DNA from: an uncultured Phocaeicola sp. | GTDB taxonomy: Bacteria; Bacteroidota; Bacteroidia; Bacteroidales; Bacteroidaceae | Length of the DNA stretch: 64,000 bases | Direction of reading: 5' to 3' | Assembly (NCBI GenBank): GCA_947581855.1 | Contig: CANPVZ010000001.1 | Coordinates: forward strand, 362,377-426,376 | Shown here: positions 1 through 9,354 of the stretch, one piece after another | How positions within the stretch are numbered: the first letter of the stretch is position 1 | Layout of the letters: every line of letters begins with the position of its first letter | The notes under the pieces: generated by a model | Database searches by the model: none | Seen by the model: only the letters and a program-made list of their open reading frames with translations | What the model was told of the DNA's origin: nothing | Program-made: the position numbers and the translations under genes

Positions 1-1
1 C

Positions 2-508
2 GAACTTCGTGATGAAGGGGTGGTGAAACACGTAGGTATTACTGATCTTCAACTAGAAAATATTGAATGGGTAGTAAAACGAGTTCCCGAAGGAACTGTT
101 GAAAGCGTCTTGAACTTCTGCCATTACTGCTTGAATGACGATAAATTAGCGGATTATTTAGATCTCTTGGAATCAAAAGGAATAGGTGTTGTTAATGCAT
201 CACCTCTATCAATGGGGCTTCTTTCAAAGCGTGGTGTCCCCGATTGGCATCCTGCCCCCAAACCGTTAGTAGAAGCTTGTCACAAAGCAGTTGCCCATTG
301 CGAGTCTAAAGGATATCCCATTGAAAAACTGGCTATCCAATTTTCGGTAAGCAATCCACGCATTGCTACTACTTTGTTCAGCTCAGCCAATCCGGACAAT
401 GTTATAAAGAATATTGAATATGCAGAGGCTCCAATCGATTGGAATTTGGTAAAGGAAGTACAAGAAATTATTGGTGATCAGAAACGGGTTAGTTGGGCTA
501 ATTCTTAA
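2..508 (+). CDS. Aldo/keto reductase, C-terminal part (cut by window edge)
   Basis: The frame is open from base 2 and the first residues read as the middle of an AKR barrel (GVVKHVGITD), so the N-terminus lies outside the window. The rest fits the late strands and helices of the family: a segment with NASPLSMGLLS, then a C-terminal part with AIQFSVSNPRIATTLFSSANPDNV, the usual cofactor-proximal loop. These are NAD(P)H-linked sugar or aldehyde dehydrogenases. The next gene starts 15 bases later and a zinc dehydrogenase follows, so it probably oxidises a free sugar such as L-fucose, L-galactose or L-rhamnose to its lactone. Family call is firm; substrate is inference. Confidence 0.85.
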   Translation, partial: ELRDEGVVKHVGITDLQLENIEWVVKRVPEGTVESVLNFCHYCLNDDKLADYLDLLESKGIGVVNASPLSMGLLSKRGVPDWHPAPKPLVEACHKAVAHCESKGYPIEKLAIQFSVSNPRIATTLFSSANPDNVIKNIEYAEAPIDWNLVKEVQEIIGDQKRVSWANS

Positions 509-523
509 AAATAAGAAATAATT

Positions 524-1447
524 ATGGATTTTCATATAATAGATGCTCACTCACATCTTTGGCTTAAACAAGATACGGTTGTAAACGGGCTTCCTATTCG
601 AACGTTGAAAAACGGTAGGTCTGAATTTATGGGAGAAATCCGCCAAATGGTTCCTCCGTTTATGATTGACGGACGAAACAGTGCAGAAATATTTCTTTCT
701 AATATGGATTATGCACAAGTTTCGGCAGCTGTTATTACTCAAGAATTCATCGATGGAATACAAAACGATTATTTATGGGAAGTAGAACATACATATCCCG
801 ATCGCTTTTTTGTATGTGGTATGTGCGAATTTCGTCAACCGGGTTATTTTATCCAAGCCAAGCAGTTAATTAAAAAAGGATTCAAGGCTATTAAGATTCC
901 AGCTCAACGCTTGTTGCTCTCTGAGGGTCGGGTATATCTAACATCACCCGAAATGATGGAGATGTTTAAATTTATGGAGGAAAATAATATAATGCTTTCT
1001 ATAGATTTAGCAGATGGAGATTTGCAAGTGAGTGAAATGAAAGAGGTCATTTCCGAATATCCCGATTTACGCATAGCTATCGGTCACTTTGGCATGGTGA
1101 CAACTCCCGGCTGGGAAGAACAGATAAAGTTGGCGCGCAATACTCATGTAATGATTGAATCGGGCGGTATCACATGGTTGTTTAATAATGAGTTCTATCC
1201 ATTTAAAGGAGCCATTAAAGCGATAAAAAAAGCAGCCGATATGGTAGGCATGGAGAAATTAATGTGGGGTTCAGACTATCCTCGTACCATTACTGCTATT
1301 ACCTATAAAATGTCATATGATTTTGTTTGTAAATCAATCGAACTGACTGATGAAGAGAAGATTCTCTTTTTAGGCAAAAATGCAGAAAGATTCTATGGAT
1401 TCACACACTTAATTGATTTGCCATATATAAAAAATATGTCCGAATGA
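524..1447 (+). CDS. Amidohydrolase-family metal-dependent hydrolase (possible sugar lactonase)
   Basis: A 307-residue protein of the amidohydrolase-2 TIM-barrel type. It opens with the metal-binding HxH motif (DAHSHLW, His9 and His11), has a mid-barrel His in AIGHFGM, and a C-terminal metal Asp in WGSDYPR. Members hydrolyse lactones or decarboxylate aromatic or sugar acids, usually in the cytoplasm; no signal peptide is present. It sits 15 bases after an aldo/keto reductase and about 100 bases before a zinc dehydrogenase, which suggests opening of the lactone made by the reductase. The role is inferred from context; the family is clear. Confidence 0.8.
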   Translation: MDFHIIDAHSHLWLKQDTVVNGLPIRTLKNGRSEFMGEIRQMVPPFMIDGRNSAEIFLSNMDYAQVSAAVITQEFIDGIQNDYLWEVEHTYPDRFFVCGMCEFRQPGYFIQAKQLIKKGFKAIKIPAQRLLLSEGRVYLTSPEMMEMFKFMEENNIMLSIDLADGDLQVSEMKEVISEYPDLRIAIGHFGMVTTPGWEEQIKLARNTHVMIESGGITWLFNNEFYPFKGAIKAIKKAADMVGMEKLMWGSDYPRTITAITYKMSYDFVCKSIELTDEEKILFLGKNAERFYGFTHLIDLPYIKNMSE

Positions 1448-1549
1448 ATTTAAGGAAATAAAGAAAGTAAGAAAATTTATTTTGCATTCAATTCTAGTAG
1501 ACCTATAGTAAAATAGTGAAGAATATTAATTAAATATATTTAGAAAATC

Positions 1550-2566
1550 ATGAAAGCAATTCAAATTACAGCTCCCTCGGAAATGAGAGTGGTAGAGGTA
1601 GAGAAACCTGTATTAAAAAACGGAGAAGTCTTGTTAAGGATTAAATATGTAGGCTTCTGCGGTTCCGATCTTAATACCTTTCTAGGTAGAAACCCAATGG
1701 TTAAATTGCCTATTATTCCCGGACACGAAGTAGGAGCCGTTATTGAAGAAATAGGAGAAGGAGTTCCTGCCGGTTTCACTAAAGGTATGAGTGTTACCCT
1801 AAATCCATACACTAATTGTGGAAAGTGTGCATCTTGTCGTAACGGCCGTGTAAACGCATGTGAACATAACGAAACATTCGGTGTGCAACGTAACGGTTCC
1901 ATGTGCGAATATCTGGCATTACCATGGCAAAAAGTGATTCCGGCTGCAAATATTTCCCCAAGAGACTGTGCGTTAATTGAGCCGATGAGTGTTGGATTTC
2001 ATGCAGTATCGCGAGCTGAAGTCACAGATATCGATACTGTACTAGTTATCGGATGTGGAATGATTGGAATGGGTGCTATCGTAAGAGCTGCTTTACGTGG
2101 AGCAACCGTTATCGCTATGGATTTAGATGATGAAAAGTTAGCATTGGCAAAAAGAGTAGGAGCTGCCTATACCATCAATTCCAAAACAGAAGATGTACAT
2201 GCACGTTTGCTTGAATTTACAGAAGGATTAGGCCCGGACGTAGTAATCGAAGCCGTGGGCAGTCCAGTTACGTATGTCACTGCAGTGAACGAGGTTGCAT
2301 TCACAGGAAGAGTAGTATGTATCGGATACGCTAAGACTGATATTTCTTTCCAGACAAAATTGTTTGTACAAAAAGAAATGGATATCAGGGGATCGCGTAA
2401 CGCTTTGCCAGCTGATTTCAGAGCGGTAATCCGTTATATAAATAAAGGAAATTGCCCGGTAGATGAACTAATTAGTAAAATAGTAGAGCCGGAAGGGGCT
2501 TTGGATGCTATGCAGGAATGGGCTGCTGCTCCGGGAAAAGTATTTCGTATACTTGTGAAGTTCTGA
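1550..2566 (+). CDS. Zinc-dependent alcohol/polyol dehydrogenase
   Basis: A 338-residue medium-chain dehydrogenase. Catalytic zinc ligands are visible in GFCGSD (Cys37) and GHE (His59, Glu60). The structural zinc lobe has Cys90, Cys93, Cys96 and Cys104 (NCGKCASC then ACEH). The Rossmann motif is VIGCGMIGMG. Length and layout match sorbitol/threonine/galactitol-type dehydrogenases. It oxidises a secondary alcohol with NAD(P). It is the last gene of the left-edge group and ends at a strong terminator, so the reductase, hydrolase and dehydrogenase probably form one sugar-oxidation route. The exact substrate cannot be read from sequence. Confidence 0.88.
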   Translation: MKAIQITAPSEMRVVEVEKPVLKNGEVLLRIKYVGFCGSDLNTFLGRNPMVKLPIIPGHEVGAVIEEIGEGVPAGFTKGMSVTLNPYTNCGKCASCRNGRVNACEHNETFGVQRNGSMCEYLALPWQKVIPAANISPRDCALIEPMSVGFHAVSRAEVTDIDTVLVIGCGMIGMGAIVRAALRGATVIAMDLDDEKLALAKRVGAAYTINSKTEDVHARLLEFTEGLGPDVVIEAVGSPVTYVTAVNEVAFTGRVVCIGYAKTDISFQTKLFVQKEMDIRGSRNALPADFRAVIRYINKGNCPVDELISKIVEPEGALDAMQEWAAAPGKVFRILVKF

Positions 2567-2573
2567 AATATAA

Positions 2574-2623
2574 AAAAAGTGCCACTTTACACCTGATATT
2601 CAAAGGTTAAAGTGGTACTTTTT
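2574..2623 (+). terminator. Rho-independent terminator after the dehydrogenase
   Basis: Left arm 2574-2589 (AAAAAGTGCCACTTTA) pairs with right arm 2608-2623 (TAAAGTGGTACTTTTT) with one mismatch. The loop is 18 bases and the right arm runs into a T-rich tract. The stem is flanked by A and T runs, so it could stop transcription from either side, including the ferritin gene on the opposite strand. Confidence 0.8.
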
Positions 2624-2761
2624 ATTTATTCAGTTACAATCTGTAACTTTAGGTAATTTAATTCTGATTTTATGGAAAGCTCCCTTTTTTGTTAAGATAG
2701 TATTGATAATAAACTTTCCACTTTTAATACTCAATCAAATAATAGGTTTCTTTATAGTCAA

Positions 2762-3268
2762 TTAAACTAAGGCTTCTTTCATCCACTGGATGTCACGCAG
2801 ATAATCTGTCAAATCCTGTTCATGTTCCTCTTCTTCCGCCATAATTCTTTTGGCAATATCACAGGTAGTGAAATCAATTCCGTCAGTAAACTGCGCTAAT
2901 TGTTGGTAACGCATAATGGCACAGCGCTCTGACGAGACATTCTGTTTCAACAGATTCACTACATCAAAATTCATTGGGACATCATATTTACAGCGGGCCA
3001 GTTCAAACCATTGTTTCGGATCCAGTACAGGAACTCCTTCCAATTCGATAATACGTTTAGCAAGCATTTGTGCATGTTCATGCTCTTCGGCGGCATGTTC
3101 TTCAAATTCACTTTGAACATTAAAACGCATAGCGCCTTCAACTACCAATGCGCCAATCCAATACTGATAATAAGCGAGCCACTCTTCCGAGAGAGCTGCA
3201 TTCAACTGTGCAACCACTTCGGTTACATCTATTTTCCCTTTCAGGATGTTTACACTTTCTTTTGCCAT
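2762..3268 (-). CDS. DPS-like ferritin (DPSL, thioferritin)
   Basis: A 168-residue four-helix ferritin-superfamily protein. Carboxylate/His ligands are in SEEWLAYYQYW (helix A), AAEEHEHAQML (helix B) and AEEEEHEQDL (helix D). Cysteines occur in LARCKYD, SERCAIM and TTCDIA, and a paired Cys near the metal site is the mark of the DPSL or thioferritin group known from Bacteroides fragilis. Members form 12-subunit shells that store iron and detoxify peroxide during oxygen exposure. It is a single gene on the minus strand facing a divergent promoter for the DUF4286-ruvC pair. Confidence in DPSL rather than generic bacterioferritin is good. Confidence 0.85.
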   Translation of the reverse strand: MAKESVNILKGKIDVTEVVAQLNAALSEEWLAYYQYWIGALVVEGAMRFNVQSEFEEHAAEEHEHAQMLAKRIIELEGVPVLDPKQWFELARCKYDVPMNFDVVNLLKQNVSSERCAIMRYQQLAQFTDGIDFTTCDIAKRIMAEEEEHEQDLTDYLRDIQWMKEALV

Positions 3269-3332
3269 AATTCTAAAAAATTAGATTCATCTTTTTTTCA
3301 CATCTATACATAAGAAACAACCTTTATAGTGG

Positions 3333-3362
3333 TTTGTTCAAATAAAATAATGATTAACTTTG
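3333..3362 (+). promoter_or_regulatory. Bacteroidetes-type promoter for DUF4286-ruvC
   Basis: A TTTG element at 3333-3336 and TAACTTTG at 3355-3362, 18 bases apart, fit the Bacteroidetes -33/-7 consensus. The -7 box lies just before the ATG at 3393, which rules out an earlier TTG start at 3360 inside the promoter. Confidence 0.65.
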
Positions 3363-3392
3363 CCACGATACCTATATCAAAAACAAAAAGCT

Positions 3393-3698
3393 ATGTTAGT
3401 TTACAATACCACTTATCAGATGGCTATCGAAGATGCCCGAAACTTCGTTATTTGGATAAACGAATGCTATATTCCTTTAGTTGAAACGGATGGACGCCTG
3501 CAGAATCCTCGTTTGTTGCGCATTCTCAGCCATAAGGATCAGGAAACTGAATGTTTTTCCTTACAGTGGGAAGTTGAAGATTCAGCTTTGCTTCATAAGT
3601 GGCATACGGAACAAGGCATACATTTAAATGAAGAATTAAATGAAGTATTTAAAAATAAAGTAGTAGGATTTCCTACCTTGATGGAGGTCATTAAGTGA
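3393..3698 (+). CDS. DUF4286 family protein
   Basis: A small cytoplasmic protein of 101 residues beginning [10 protein letters not shown] and ending with [10 protein letters not shown], matching the DUF4286 family common upstream of ruvC in Bacteroidales. The fold is probably ferredoxin-like, but no catalytic residues are recognisable. An in-frame start at 3360 was rejected because it falls inside the -7 box of the promoter. The stop codon overlaps the GTG start of ruvC by four bases (GTGA), so the two are translationally coupled. Function unknown. Confidence 0.8.
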   Translation: MLVYNTTYQMAIEDARNFVIWINECYIPLVETDGRLQNPRLLRILSHKDQETECFSLQWEVEDSALLHKWHTEQGIHLNEELNEVFKNKVVGFPTLMEVIK

Positions 3699-4261
3699 TA
3701 CAACCTGTTAAAGAAAAAATAATTTTAGGAATCGACCCCGGAACTACAATAATGGGATATGGAGTACTGAAAATCACAGGTACACATGTGGAACTCATTA
3801 CTATGGGAGTTATTGATTTGCGCAAATATGCTAATCACTATTTGAAGTTAGGGCGTATTTACGAACGCGTCATCGGCATTATCGAAGCTTATCTTCCTGA
3901 TGAATTAGCTATTGAAGCTCCATTTTTCGGTAAAAACGTGCAATCTATGTTAAAATTGGGTAGAGCACAAGGAGTGGCTATGGCCGCAGCACTGAGCCGT
4001 GACATACCTATAACTGAATATGCACCGTTGAAAATAAAAATGGCTTTAACGGGAAACGGTCAGGCAAGCAAAGAACAGGTAGCGGATATGCTGAAAAGGA
4101 TATTAAAAATACCGGAGGAATCCATGTTACCTTATATGGATGCCACCGACGGGTTGGCAGCCGCCTATTGCCATTATTTGCAGGCGGGGAGAATATCGAC
4201 AGATAGACCATATCACGGATGGAAAGACTTTATTGCCAGAAATCCGGAAAAGATAAAATAA
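3695..4261 (+). CDS. ruvC: Crossover junction endodeoxyribonuclease RuvC
   Basis: The Holliday-junction resolvase, 188 residues. All four catalytic acids are visible: Asp14 in GIDPGTT, Glu74 in AIEAPFFG, and Asp149 and Asp152 in [12 protein letters not shown]. It works as a dimer with RuvAB to cut four-way junctions in recombination repair. The GTG start overlaps the DUF4286 stop, the usual Bacteroidales arrangement. Length is typical and no residue is missing. Confidence 0.97.
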   Translation: MIQPVKEKIILGIDPGTTIMGYGVLKITGTHVELITMGVIDLRKYANHYLKLGRIYERVIGIIEAYLPDELAIEAPFFGKNVQSMLKLGRAQGVAMAAALSRDIPITEYAPLKIKMALTGNGQASKEQVADMLKRILKIPEESMLPYMDATDGLAAAYCHYLQAGRISTDRPYHGWKDFIARNPEKIK

Positions 4262-4288
4262 ACATGAATCATAAAATAAGTAAATGCG

Positions 4289-5464
4289 ATGGAAAAGACG
4301 TGGAGATGGTTCGGTAAGAAAGATAAGATAACGTTGCCGATGTTACGCCAAATAGGGGTGGAGGGTATTGTAACGGCTTTACATGAAGTTCCTAACGGAG
4401 AAATATGGGCGTTAGAAGCTATCAAAGATTTAAAGAATTATATAGAATCATATGGACTTCACTGGTCGGTAGTCGAAAGCCTTCCGGTATGTGAAGCCAT
4501 CAAATATGGCGGTCCAGAACGGGAGAAACTGATAGAAAATTATAAAATAAGTCTGGCGAATTTAGGTAAAGCAGGCATTCGGACCGTATGCTATAATTTT
4601 ATGCCGGTTATTGACTGGGTACGTACAGATTTACAACATCCGTGGGCGGACGGAAGTTCCTCTCTATACTTCGATCGGATACGTTTTGCTTATTTCGATA
4701 CCATGATTCTACAACGGAAAAATGGGGATAAAGACTATACCGATACAGAAATGGCTAAAGTCTGTGCATTGGATAAAGTGATTACCCAAGCCGAAAAAGA
4801 TGAGTTAATAGATTCTATTATTGTCAAAACACAAGGTTTTGTGAACGGCAATATAAAGGAAGGAGACAAAAATCCGGTAGCTATCTTTAAAAAACTATTG
4901 GCTTTGTACGACGGTATTGACCGTGATTCACTGCGTGAAAACATGCGTTATTTCCTATCTGCTATTATGCCGGTTTGTGAAGAATACGGAGTAAATATGT
5001 GCGTACATCCCGATGATCCTCCTTTCCAAATATTGGGATTGCCGAGAATCGTTACGAATGAAGAAGATATCGCCTGGTTCCTTAATGCGGTAGACAATCC
5101 CCACAATGGGCTGACATTCTGCGCAGGTTCATTGAGTGCAGGGGAACATAACGATACGCGGGAACTTGCAAAGAAATTTGCCAAACGTACCCATTTCGTG
5201 CACTTGCGTAGTACAAAAGCCATTCCGGGCGGAAACTTTATCGAATCATCTCGTTTGGAGGGGCGAGGACACATTATCGACCTTATCCGTATCTTTGAAA
5301 AAGAAAATCCCGGACTACCTATGCGTGTCGATCACGGTAGAATGATGCTGGGAGATGAAGAAAAAGGATATAATGCCGGATATTCGTTTCATGGTCGGAT
5401 GTTGGCCTTGGCTCAAGTAGAAGGAATGATGGCTGTAGTGAGGGACGAAATAAACGGTAAATAG
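4289..5464 (+). CDS. uxuA: Mannonate dehydratase
   Basis: A 391-residue protein matching UxuA, which converts D-mannonate to 2-keto-3-deoxy-D-gluconate in hexuronate catabolism using Mn2+ or Fe2+. Visible signatures include the N-terminal MEKTWRWFGKKD, the metal-site motif VHPDDPP (His240), the Cys/His region CAGSLSAGEHND, and HLRSTKA near the C-terminus. It starts 27 bases after ruvC, but the pairing is positional rather than functional. The product would feed KDG kinase outside this window. A strong hairpin terminator follows. Confidence 0.95.
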   Translation: MEKTWRWFGKKDKITLPMLRQIGVEGIVTALHEVPNGEIWALEAIKDLKNYIESYGLHWSVVESLPVCEAIKYGGPEREKLIENYKISLANLGKAGIRTVCYNFMPVIDWVRTDLQHPWADGSSSLYFDRIRFAYFDTMILQRKNGDKDYTDTEMAKVCALDKVITQAEKDELIDSIIVKTQGFVNGNIKEGDKNPVAIFKKLLALYDGIDRDSLRENMRYFLSAIMPVCEEYGVNMCVHPDDPPFQILGLPRIVTNEEDIAWFLNAVDNPHNGLTFCAGSLSAGEHNDTRELAKKFAKRTHFVHLRSTKAIPGGNFIESSRLEGRGHIIDLIRIFEKENPGLPMRVDHGRMMLGDEEKGYNAGYSFHGRMLALAQVEGMMAVVRDEINGK

Positions 5465-5473
5465 AAAATCATA

Positions 5474-5526
5474 AAATCCCCTTGCTTTTCCAATATTATT
5501 ATAATGAGGATCAAGCAAGGGGATTT
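5474..5526. terminator. Bidirectional terminator between uxuA and the glycoside hydrolase
   Basis: A perfect 14-bp stem: AAATCCCCTTGCTT at 5474-5487 pairs with AAGCAAGGGGATTT at 5513-5526. A- and T-rich ends on both sides suit termination of the two converging genes. Confidence 0.85.
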
Positions 5527-5608
5527 CTCTGAAAGTGGTTTTAATCTATGAGATTTTAAATTCTTGAATTCTCTTTTGAGCTCTCTTTTATTTTTAATCG
5601 ATTCCCCA

Positions 5609-7216
5609 TCAAAGAATTTCCGTAATCCGTAATAGTAAATACGGTCTGTCAGGGAGTTTCACCCGTCCGAAATTCTTGTCGAAAATGCGATAATGGGTTG
5701 GGGTTCCGGTTTCAAAGACGGTCGGACATTCTGTAACAGTCATATTCCATGTATCAAGAATCTCCACTTTAAAGCGTGTGCCCTCTTTCAGACGAGGATA
5801 AACTGCATTTTTCAAGGGCAAATTAAATTCCCATTCAGGTTTTACATCCTTTCCAAGATATACAAGCAAATAATTCTCTCCCGCAGTAGATGTAAAAGGG
5901 TCCCAACTGCTATCACATAGCTGAACAGGATTTGGTAGGGCGTCCAATACTTTACGCATGAAAGCAATCCGCTTCCAAGCTTCTCCCTGAAAAGTTCCTC
6001 CTACAGCCAGAAAATTTCGTGAATAATCATTCGCGCTGTTCATATAACATTCCGCATGAGTTACATACGCACCGCTCATGACGCCCTGCCACATGCGATA
6101 CAACATTTCTTCCCCGCTCAAACTTCCCCACCGGTTATCCATATTCCCTTCGTAACAAACCTCATCGAATATAATCGGTTTCTTATAAATATTCTTCACA
6201 ATAGCCGCACCTCCGTGAATCTCGACCGGAGCCTGATCCTGAATACTGGCGTGAGTGTATTCTGGCATCCAATACTTATAATACTTGGCCGTATTGCTAT
6301 GGATAGAACATAGATGAGAATACGGATCATTCTCTACCACTGTACGGGTAAATACGTCCCAATCTTCCGGTTGACGCTCCCTCAAAAAGTCATATTCATT
6401 AGCCAATGACCACCAAATATTACGAAAAGAACTCAATCGTGCCACTACATATTTTAAATAACGGACATTTGCTTCCATAGGCATACGGTCAAATCCCCAA
6501 CGACCTTCATCGTAAGGATGAAACAAAATCATATCCGCTTCCACTCCAATATCCGACAGTTGCTGCACACATTTTTCTACATGGGCGAAATAAGCGGGAT
6601 TGAAACGGGTATAATCCCATTCGTAGACAGGTTTTCCCTTTTCGTCTTTCTTTATACTTTTTATTTCAAATGGAAAGCGTTCCGGTTCCGGATAATCCGG
6701 ATCGAAATTCTGTACAAAGAGTAACATCCTTATTTTATTGAATTTTGATAAAGCTAGTGATTCCACCGTTTTATCCGGCATATCTCCAGCAACATGCATC
6801 CAGTCATAAGATGTAGTACCTATGGGATAATAGCGCTTCCCATCAGCATATTTGAAATGATACATCCCGTCTATCACTACTGGTCCATGGTTCTCTCCAG
6901 TAGAAGGTACACATACTATACTCCCGCTTTTAGCATTCAAAGCTTCTACTTTACTTTGAGTTTTATACGACCATTTTCCTGTTTTCACAGGCATAAAACG
7001 GATTTTAAAAGTATTATTTCCATCATAAAATCCCCGGACTGTAATAGTAGTGTCCGGCCCTTCAAAAAGAGCGGTTAATTCAGTTTCAAAAGGATTCCCT
7101 TTCACTTTAGTTTGCAAGGATACTTCGTAACGTCCCCAACACTCCACTTTTTCCTGTGCGGAAACACTCCATGTTCCTAAAAAAAGCAAAGTAATAAACC
7201 AATAATTAAGTTTCAT
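5609..7216 (-). CDS. Secreted glycoside hydrolase (DUF5060/DUF4038-type)
   Basis: About 535 residues with a signal peptide (MKLNYWFITLLFLGTWSVSA, then QEK). An N-terminal beta-sandwich of the DUF5060 type comes first, then a TIM barrel of the DUF4038 (apiosidase-like) type with candidate catalytic acids in WSLANEYDF and IIFDEVCYEG. A C-terminal DUF5605-like beta domain closes the protein. It probably acts in the periplasm or outside on a plant or host glycan; the bond is unknown. Upstream in-frame starts at 7276 and 7246 exist, but the first overlaps the promoter -7 box. The start at 7216 is chosen because the signal peptide begins there. Confidence 0.85.
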   Translation of the reverse strand: MKLNYWFITLLFLGTWSVSAQEKVECWGRYEVSLQTKVKGNPFETELTALFEGPDTTITVRGFYDGNNTFKIRFMPVKTGKWSYKTQSKVEALNAKSGSIVCVPSTGENHGPVVIDGMYHFKYADGKRYYPIGTTSYDWMHVAGDMPDKTVESLALSKFNKIRMLLFVQNFDPDYPEPERFPFEIKSIKKDEKGKPVYEWDYTRFNPAYFAHVEKCVQQLSDIGVEADMILFHPYDEGRWGFDRMPMEANVRYLKYVVARLSSFRNIWWSLANEYDFLRERQPEDWDVFTRTVVENDPYSHLCSIHSNTAKYYKYWMPEYTHASIQDQAPVEIHGGAAIVKNIYKKPIIFDEVCYEGNMDNRWGSLSGEEMLYRMWQGVMSGAYVTHAECYMNSANDYSRNFLAVGGTFQGEAWKRIAFMRKVLDALPNPVQLCDSSWDPFTSTAGENYLLVYLGKDVKPEWEFNLPLKNAVYPRLKEGTRFKVEILDTWNMTVTECPTVFETGTPTHYRIFDKNFGRVKLPDRPYLLLRITEIL

Positions 7217-7257
7217 AAGACTAAGTTTGTACATGTTATTTTTCATAATATCGTAGC

Positions 7258-7265
7258 AAATGTAG
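7258..7265 (-). promoter_or_regulatory. -7 box for the glycoside hydrolase gene
   Basis: Read on the minus strand the bases give TACATTTG, a match to TAnnTTTG. A start of transcription a few bases downstream excludes the first in-frame ATG at 7276. No convincing -33 TTTG is seen. Confidence 0.5.
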
Positions 7266-7443
7266 ATAAAATCCACGAGATTTTATATCGGTAAGATATA
7301 AAAACGATGTTTTATAGAAGAAAGATCTGTAAATTACCAGATAGTCCCTACCAATACATTCTAAATATGAACGTCTAAATTGCCCATTTCATTGGAAGAA
7401 AAAAATAAAAACAAAAAATGTCAGAAAATATCAGCTTTTGAAT

Positions 7444-7475
7444 GTTGCTTTTCTCATCATTTTCTATTACTTTTG
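7444..7475 (+). promoter_or_regulatory. Promoter of the small lipoprotein at 7507
   Basis: GTTG at 7444-7447, a 20-base spacer and TACTTTTG at 7468-7475 fit the Bacteroidetes consensus. It is the first promoter on the left side of the accessory locus. Confidence 0.6.
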
Positions 7476-7506
7476 TATATATTTAATTAATTGTATTAAA
7501 ACTATC

Positions 7507-7779
7507 ATGAGAGGTTATTTAAAAGTAACATTGTTGTTTCTCCCTTTATTGTACGCTTGTGAATCGAAGAAATCAAACAAGGAAGTTTATACAGACTTTC
7601 CCGAAAGTATAGATTTTACATTTACGTATTCGACTTGCAAGGGAAAGCGATACGTAAGTAAATACATTTTAGATAGGTATATCACTTGTATGTATGTTGA
7701 CGAATCACGTAATGTTATTTTTGCAACAGACATCAATAACGATCAACCTATTATTACCTATCAACTTCCTTCATTTTGA
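7507..7779 (+). CDS. Small lipoprotein, probably an internally deleted beta-propeller lipoprotein
   Basis: Ninety residues with a clear lipoprotein signal (LLFLPLLYAC, Cys18). An earlier in-frame ATG at 7438 precedes the promoter and was rejected. The last 25 residues (VDESRNVIFATDINND then a tyrosine-rich end) resemble the final blade of the locus propellers, for example VDELQNRIIYVAIENQED at the end of the gene at 30402. The middle 200 or more residues are missing, so this looks like signal plus last blade left by an in-frame deletion. It may be expressed, but a full propeller function is unlikely. Confidence 0.6.
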   Translation: MRGYLKVTLLFLPLLYACESKKSNKEVYTDFPESIDFTFTYSTCKGKRYVSKYILDRYITCMYVDESRNVIFATDINNDQPIITYQLPSF

Positions 7780-7904
7780 AAAATAATTATTTATGGCATC
7801 TTCATCACTGATTCGTAGAGTTTTCCCTGTCAAGGTCAACTATGTGGTGGAGATGCTTTTTTTTATTTTACTGAATAGTATACTGTTATTTTAATATTAG
7901 GATT

Positions 7905-9062
7905 ATGAAAAATATCAATCTCTTATCCGTTTTAATGCTGAGTATCCTACTATTGGGTTGTGGTACGGATAAAAAGAAGAATGGATTCTCTACACTAGAA
8001 GTATCTATATCGGGAAGTCGCAGGAATATTATCCTAAACGATATAGCGTCCAAAATAAGGTATATACCGTTAGAAACTAATGACAGTTTGATTATTGGGG
8101 AGATAGTAAAGGTAATTAAAAAAGACAATTATTATTTTATTTCAGATGCAACAGCATTGTATAAATTTGACCAAAACGGCAAGCTGGCAGGATATATAAA
8201 TAAAAAAGGAAACGGACCTGACGAATACATTGGAATTTCAGATTTTCAGATAGATAAAGAAGGAGGGGTATGGATTCTTGGCCGGAATAAGAAGATACTT
8301 AATAACTATTCCTGGGCTGGCGAATTGTTGAAACAAATACATTTAAAGTATTGGATTCAGAATTTTATTTTCAACGATCGTTTTATTTATATGTATTGCG
8401 GTAATGAAGTGGAGGAAGGTAATGATTCAAAAATTCATGTATGGAATATAGATACGGAGGAATATGTAGCCAAGTTCTTACGAATAGACAAGAATCAATC
8501 CAACTATTTACACATTCTGTCTCAACTCTGTTTTATCCCACGGGAAAGAGATATATATTTTTTTCAAGCATTCAATGATACAATCTATAAATTATCACCC
8601 GAAGCAATACAACCTTATGCATATATTAATTTGGATGACAAAAATATACCTGCCTCTTTCTACAAGCAGAAATATGAAAATATAGTAGAATTCTTTAATT
8701 CTTTAATGAATGAATCTTATGCGTATGGTATTCCTTATTTCTATGAATATCCATCGCATTATCTGCTCTCTTTCTATTACAATCGTCAGCAATATATGGC
8801 AATCCTTCCCAAATCCGAAAACGAAGAATCTTTCGTTTCCTCCCATTGTAGGGTTGGGGATGATATTCTTCCGAACGATTTCAAAATGGAATTCTCTGAT
8901 ACACAAACATTCTTACAAAATGACGGAAGCTTGATTTTTATATTAAATCCCATGCAAATTGACGAGTACGCGAAAAACAAGAATAACAAAAATATACTAC
9001 GAACATTACAAATAACAGATCCCGAACAGAATCCTGTTTTGCTAGATGTAGAACTTGAATAA
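7905..9062 (+). CDS. 6-bladed beta-propeller lipoprotein (BF3164/TolB-like)
   Basis: A 385-residue lipoprotein; the lipobox ends LLLGC (Cys19). The body has repeated beta-strand blades with the family turn KKGNGPDEY at residues 100-108, preceded by IRYIPLETNDSLIIGE, which places it in the same subgroup as 13643 and 25894. Family members in Bacteroides are extracytoplasmic lipoproteins of unknown function. Unlike most propellers here it has no NVEALA gene directly upstream. Its promoter is not obvious and it may share that of the small lipoprotein. A role as binding partner or receptor is inference. Confidence 0.8.
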   Translation: MKNINLLSVLMLSILLLGCGTDKKKNGFSTLEVSISGSRRNIILNDIASKIRYIPLETNDSLIIGEIVKVIKKDNYYFISDATALYKFDQNGKLAGYINKKGNGPDEYIGISDFQIDKEGGVWILGRNKKILNNYSWAGELLKQIHLKYWIQNFIFNDRFIYMYCGNEVEEGNDSKIHVWNIDTEEYVAKFLRIDKNQSNYLHILSQLCFIPRERDIYFFQAFNDTIYKLSPEAIQPYAYINLDDKNIPASFYKQKYENIVEFFNSLMNESYAYGIPYFYEYPSHYLLSFYYNRQQYMAILPKSENEESFVSSHCRVGDDILPNDFKMEFSDTQTFLQNDGSLIFILNPMQIDEYAKNKNNKNILRTLQITDPEQNPVLLDVELE

Positions 9063-9151
9063 CTTCATGTAAGCTAAAAATTCTATGCAGGAAGATGTTT
9101 GGACATTCAATCGAAAAAACGTTCTTTTTATAACCCAAAATTTAATCAAAT

Positions 9152-9354
9152 ATGAAAAAGAAGTATTTATACTTAGCTCTGTTATCTTTATGTCTTCTTA
9201 TTTCTTGTAAAAAAGAGATTATATAGCTACCTTAATGGTAGAATATCCTGTCATATCATTCTGCTATGAGGAAGCGAAAGACCGAATCCTTTTTGCCTTC
9301 GATAATGAAATGCAATTCGGATATTTGGATTTTAGCGAATGGAGTTCTCTCTAA
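9152..9354 (+). pseudogene. Propeller lipoprotein relic: signal peptide fused to last blade
   Basis: It starts as a lipoprotein (MKKKYLYLALLSLCLLISC) and hits a stop after 24 codons. In another frame the DNA continues with EYPVISFCYEEAKDRILFAF and an ending like that of the propeller gene at 24144 (EYPIISFAYDEENNRIIFAF). About 900 bases between the two parts are missing. This is a broken copy of the 24144-type gene. Confidence 0.75.

Noticed and set aside
551..763. Minus-strand frame inside the amidohydrolase gene
   Set aside because: A shadow of a clear plus-strand gene; the same applies to most short frames opposite ruvC, uxuA, the RND genes, the ABC gene and the asparaginase.
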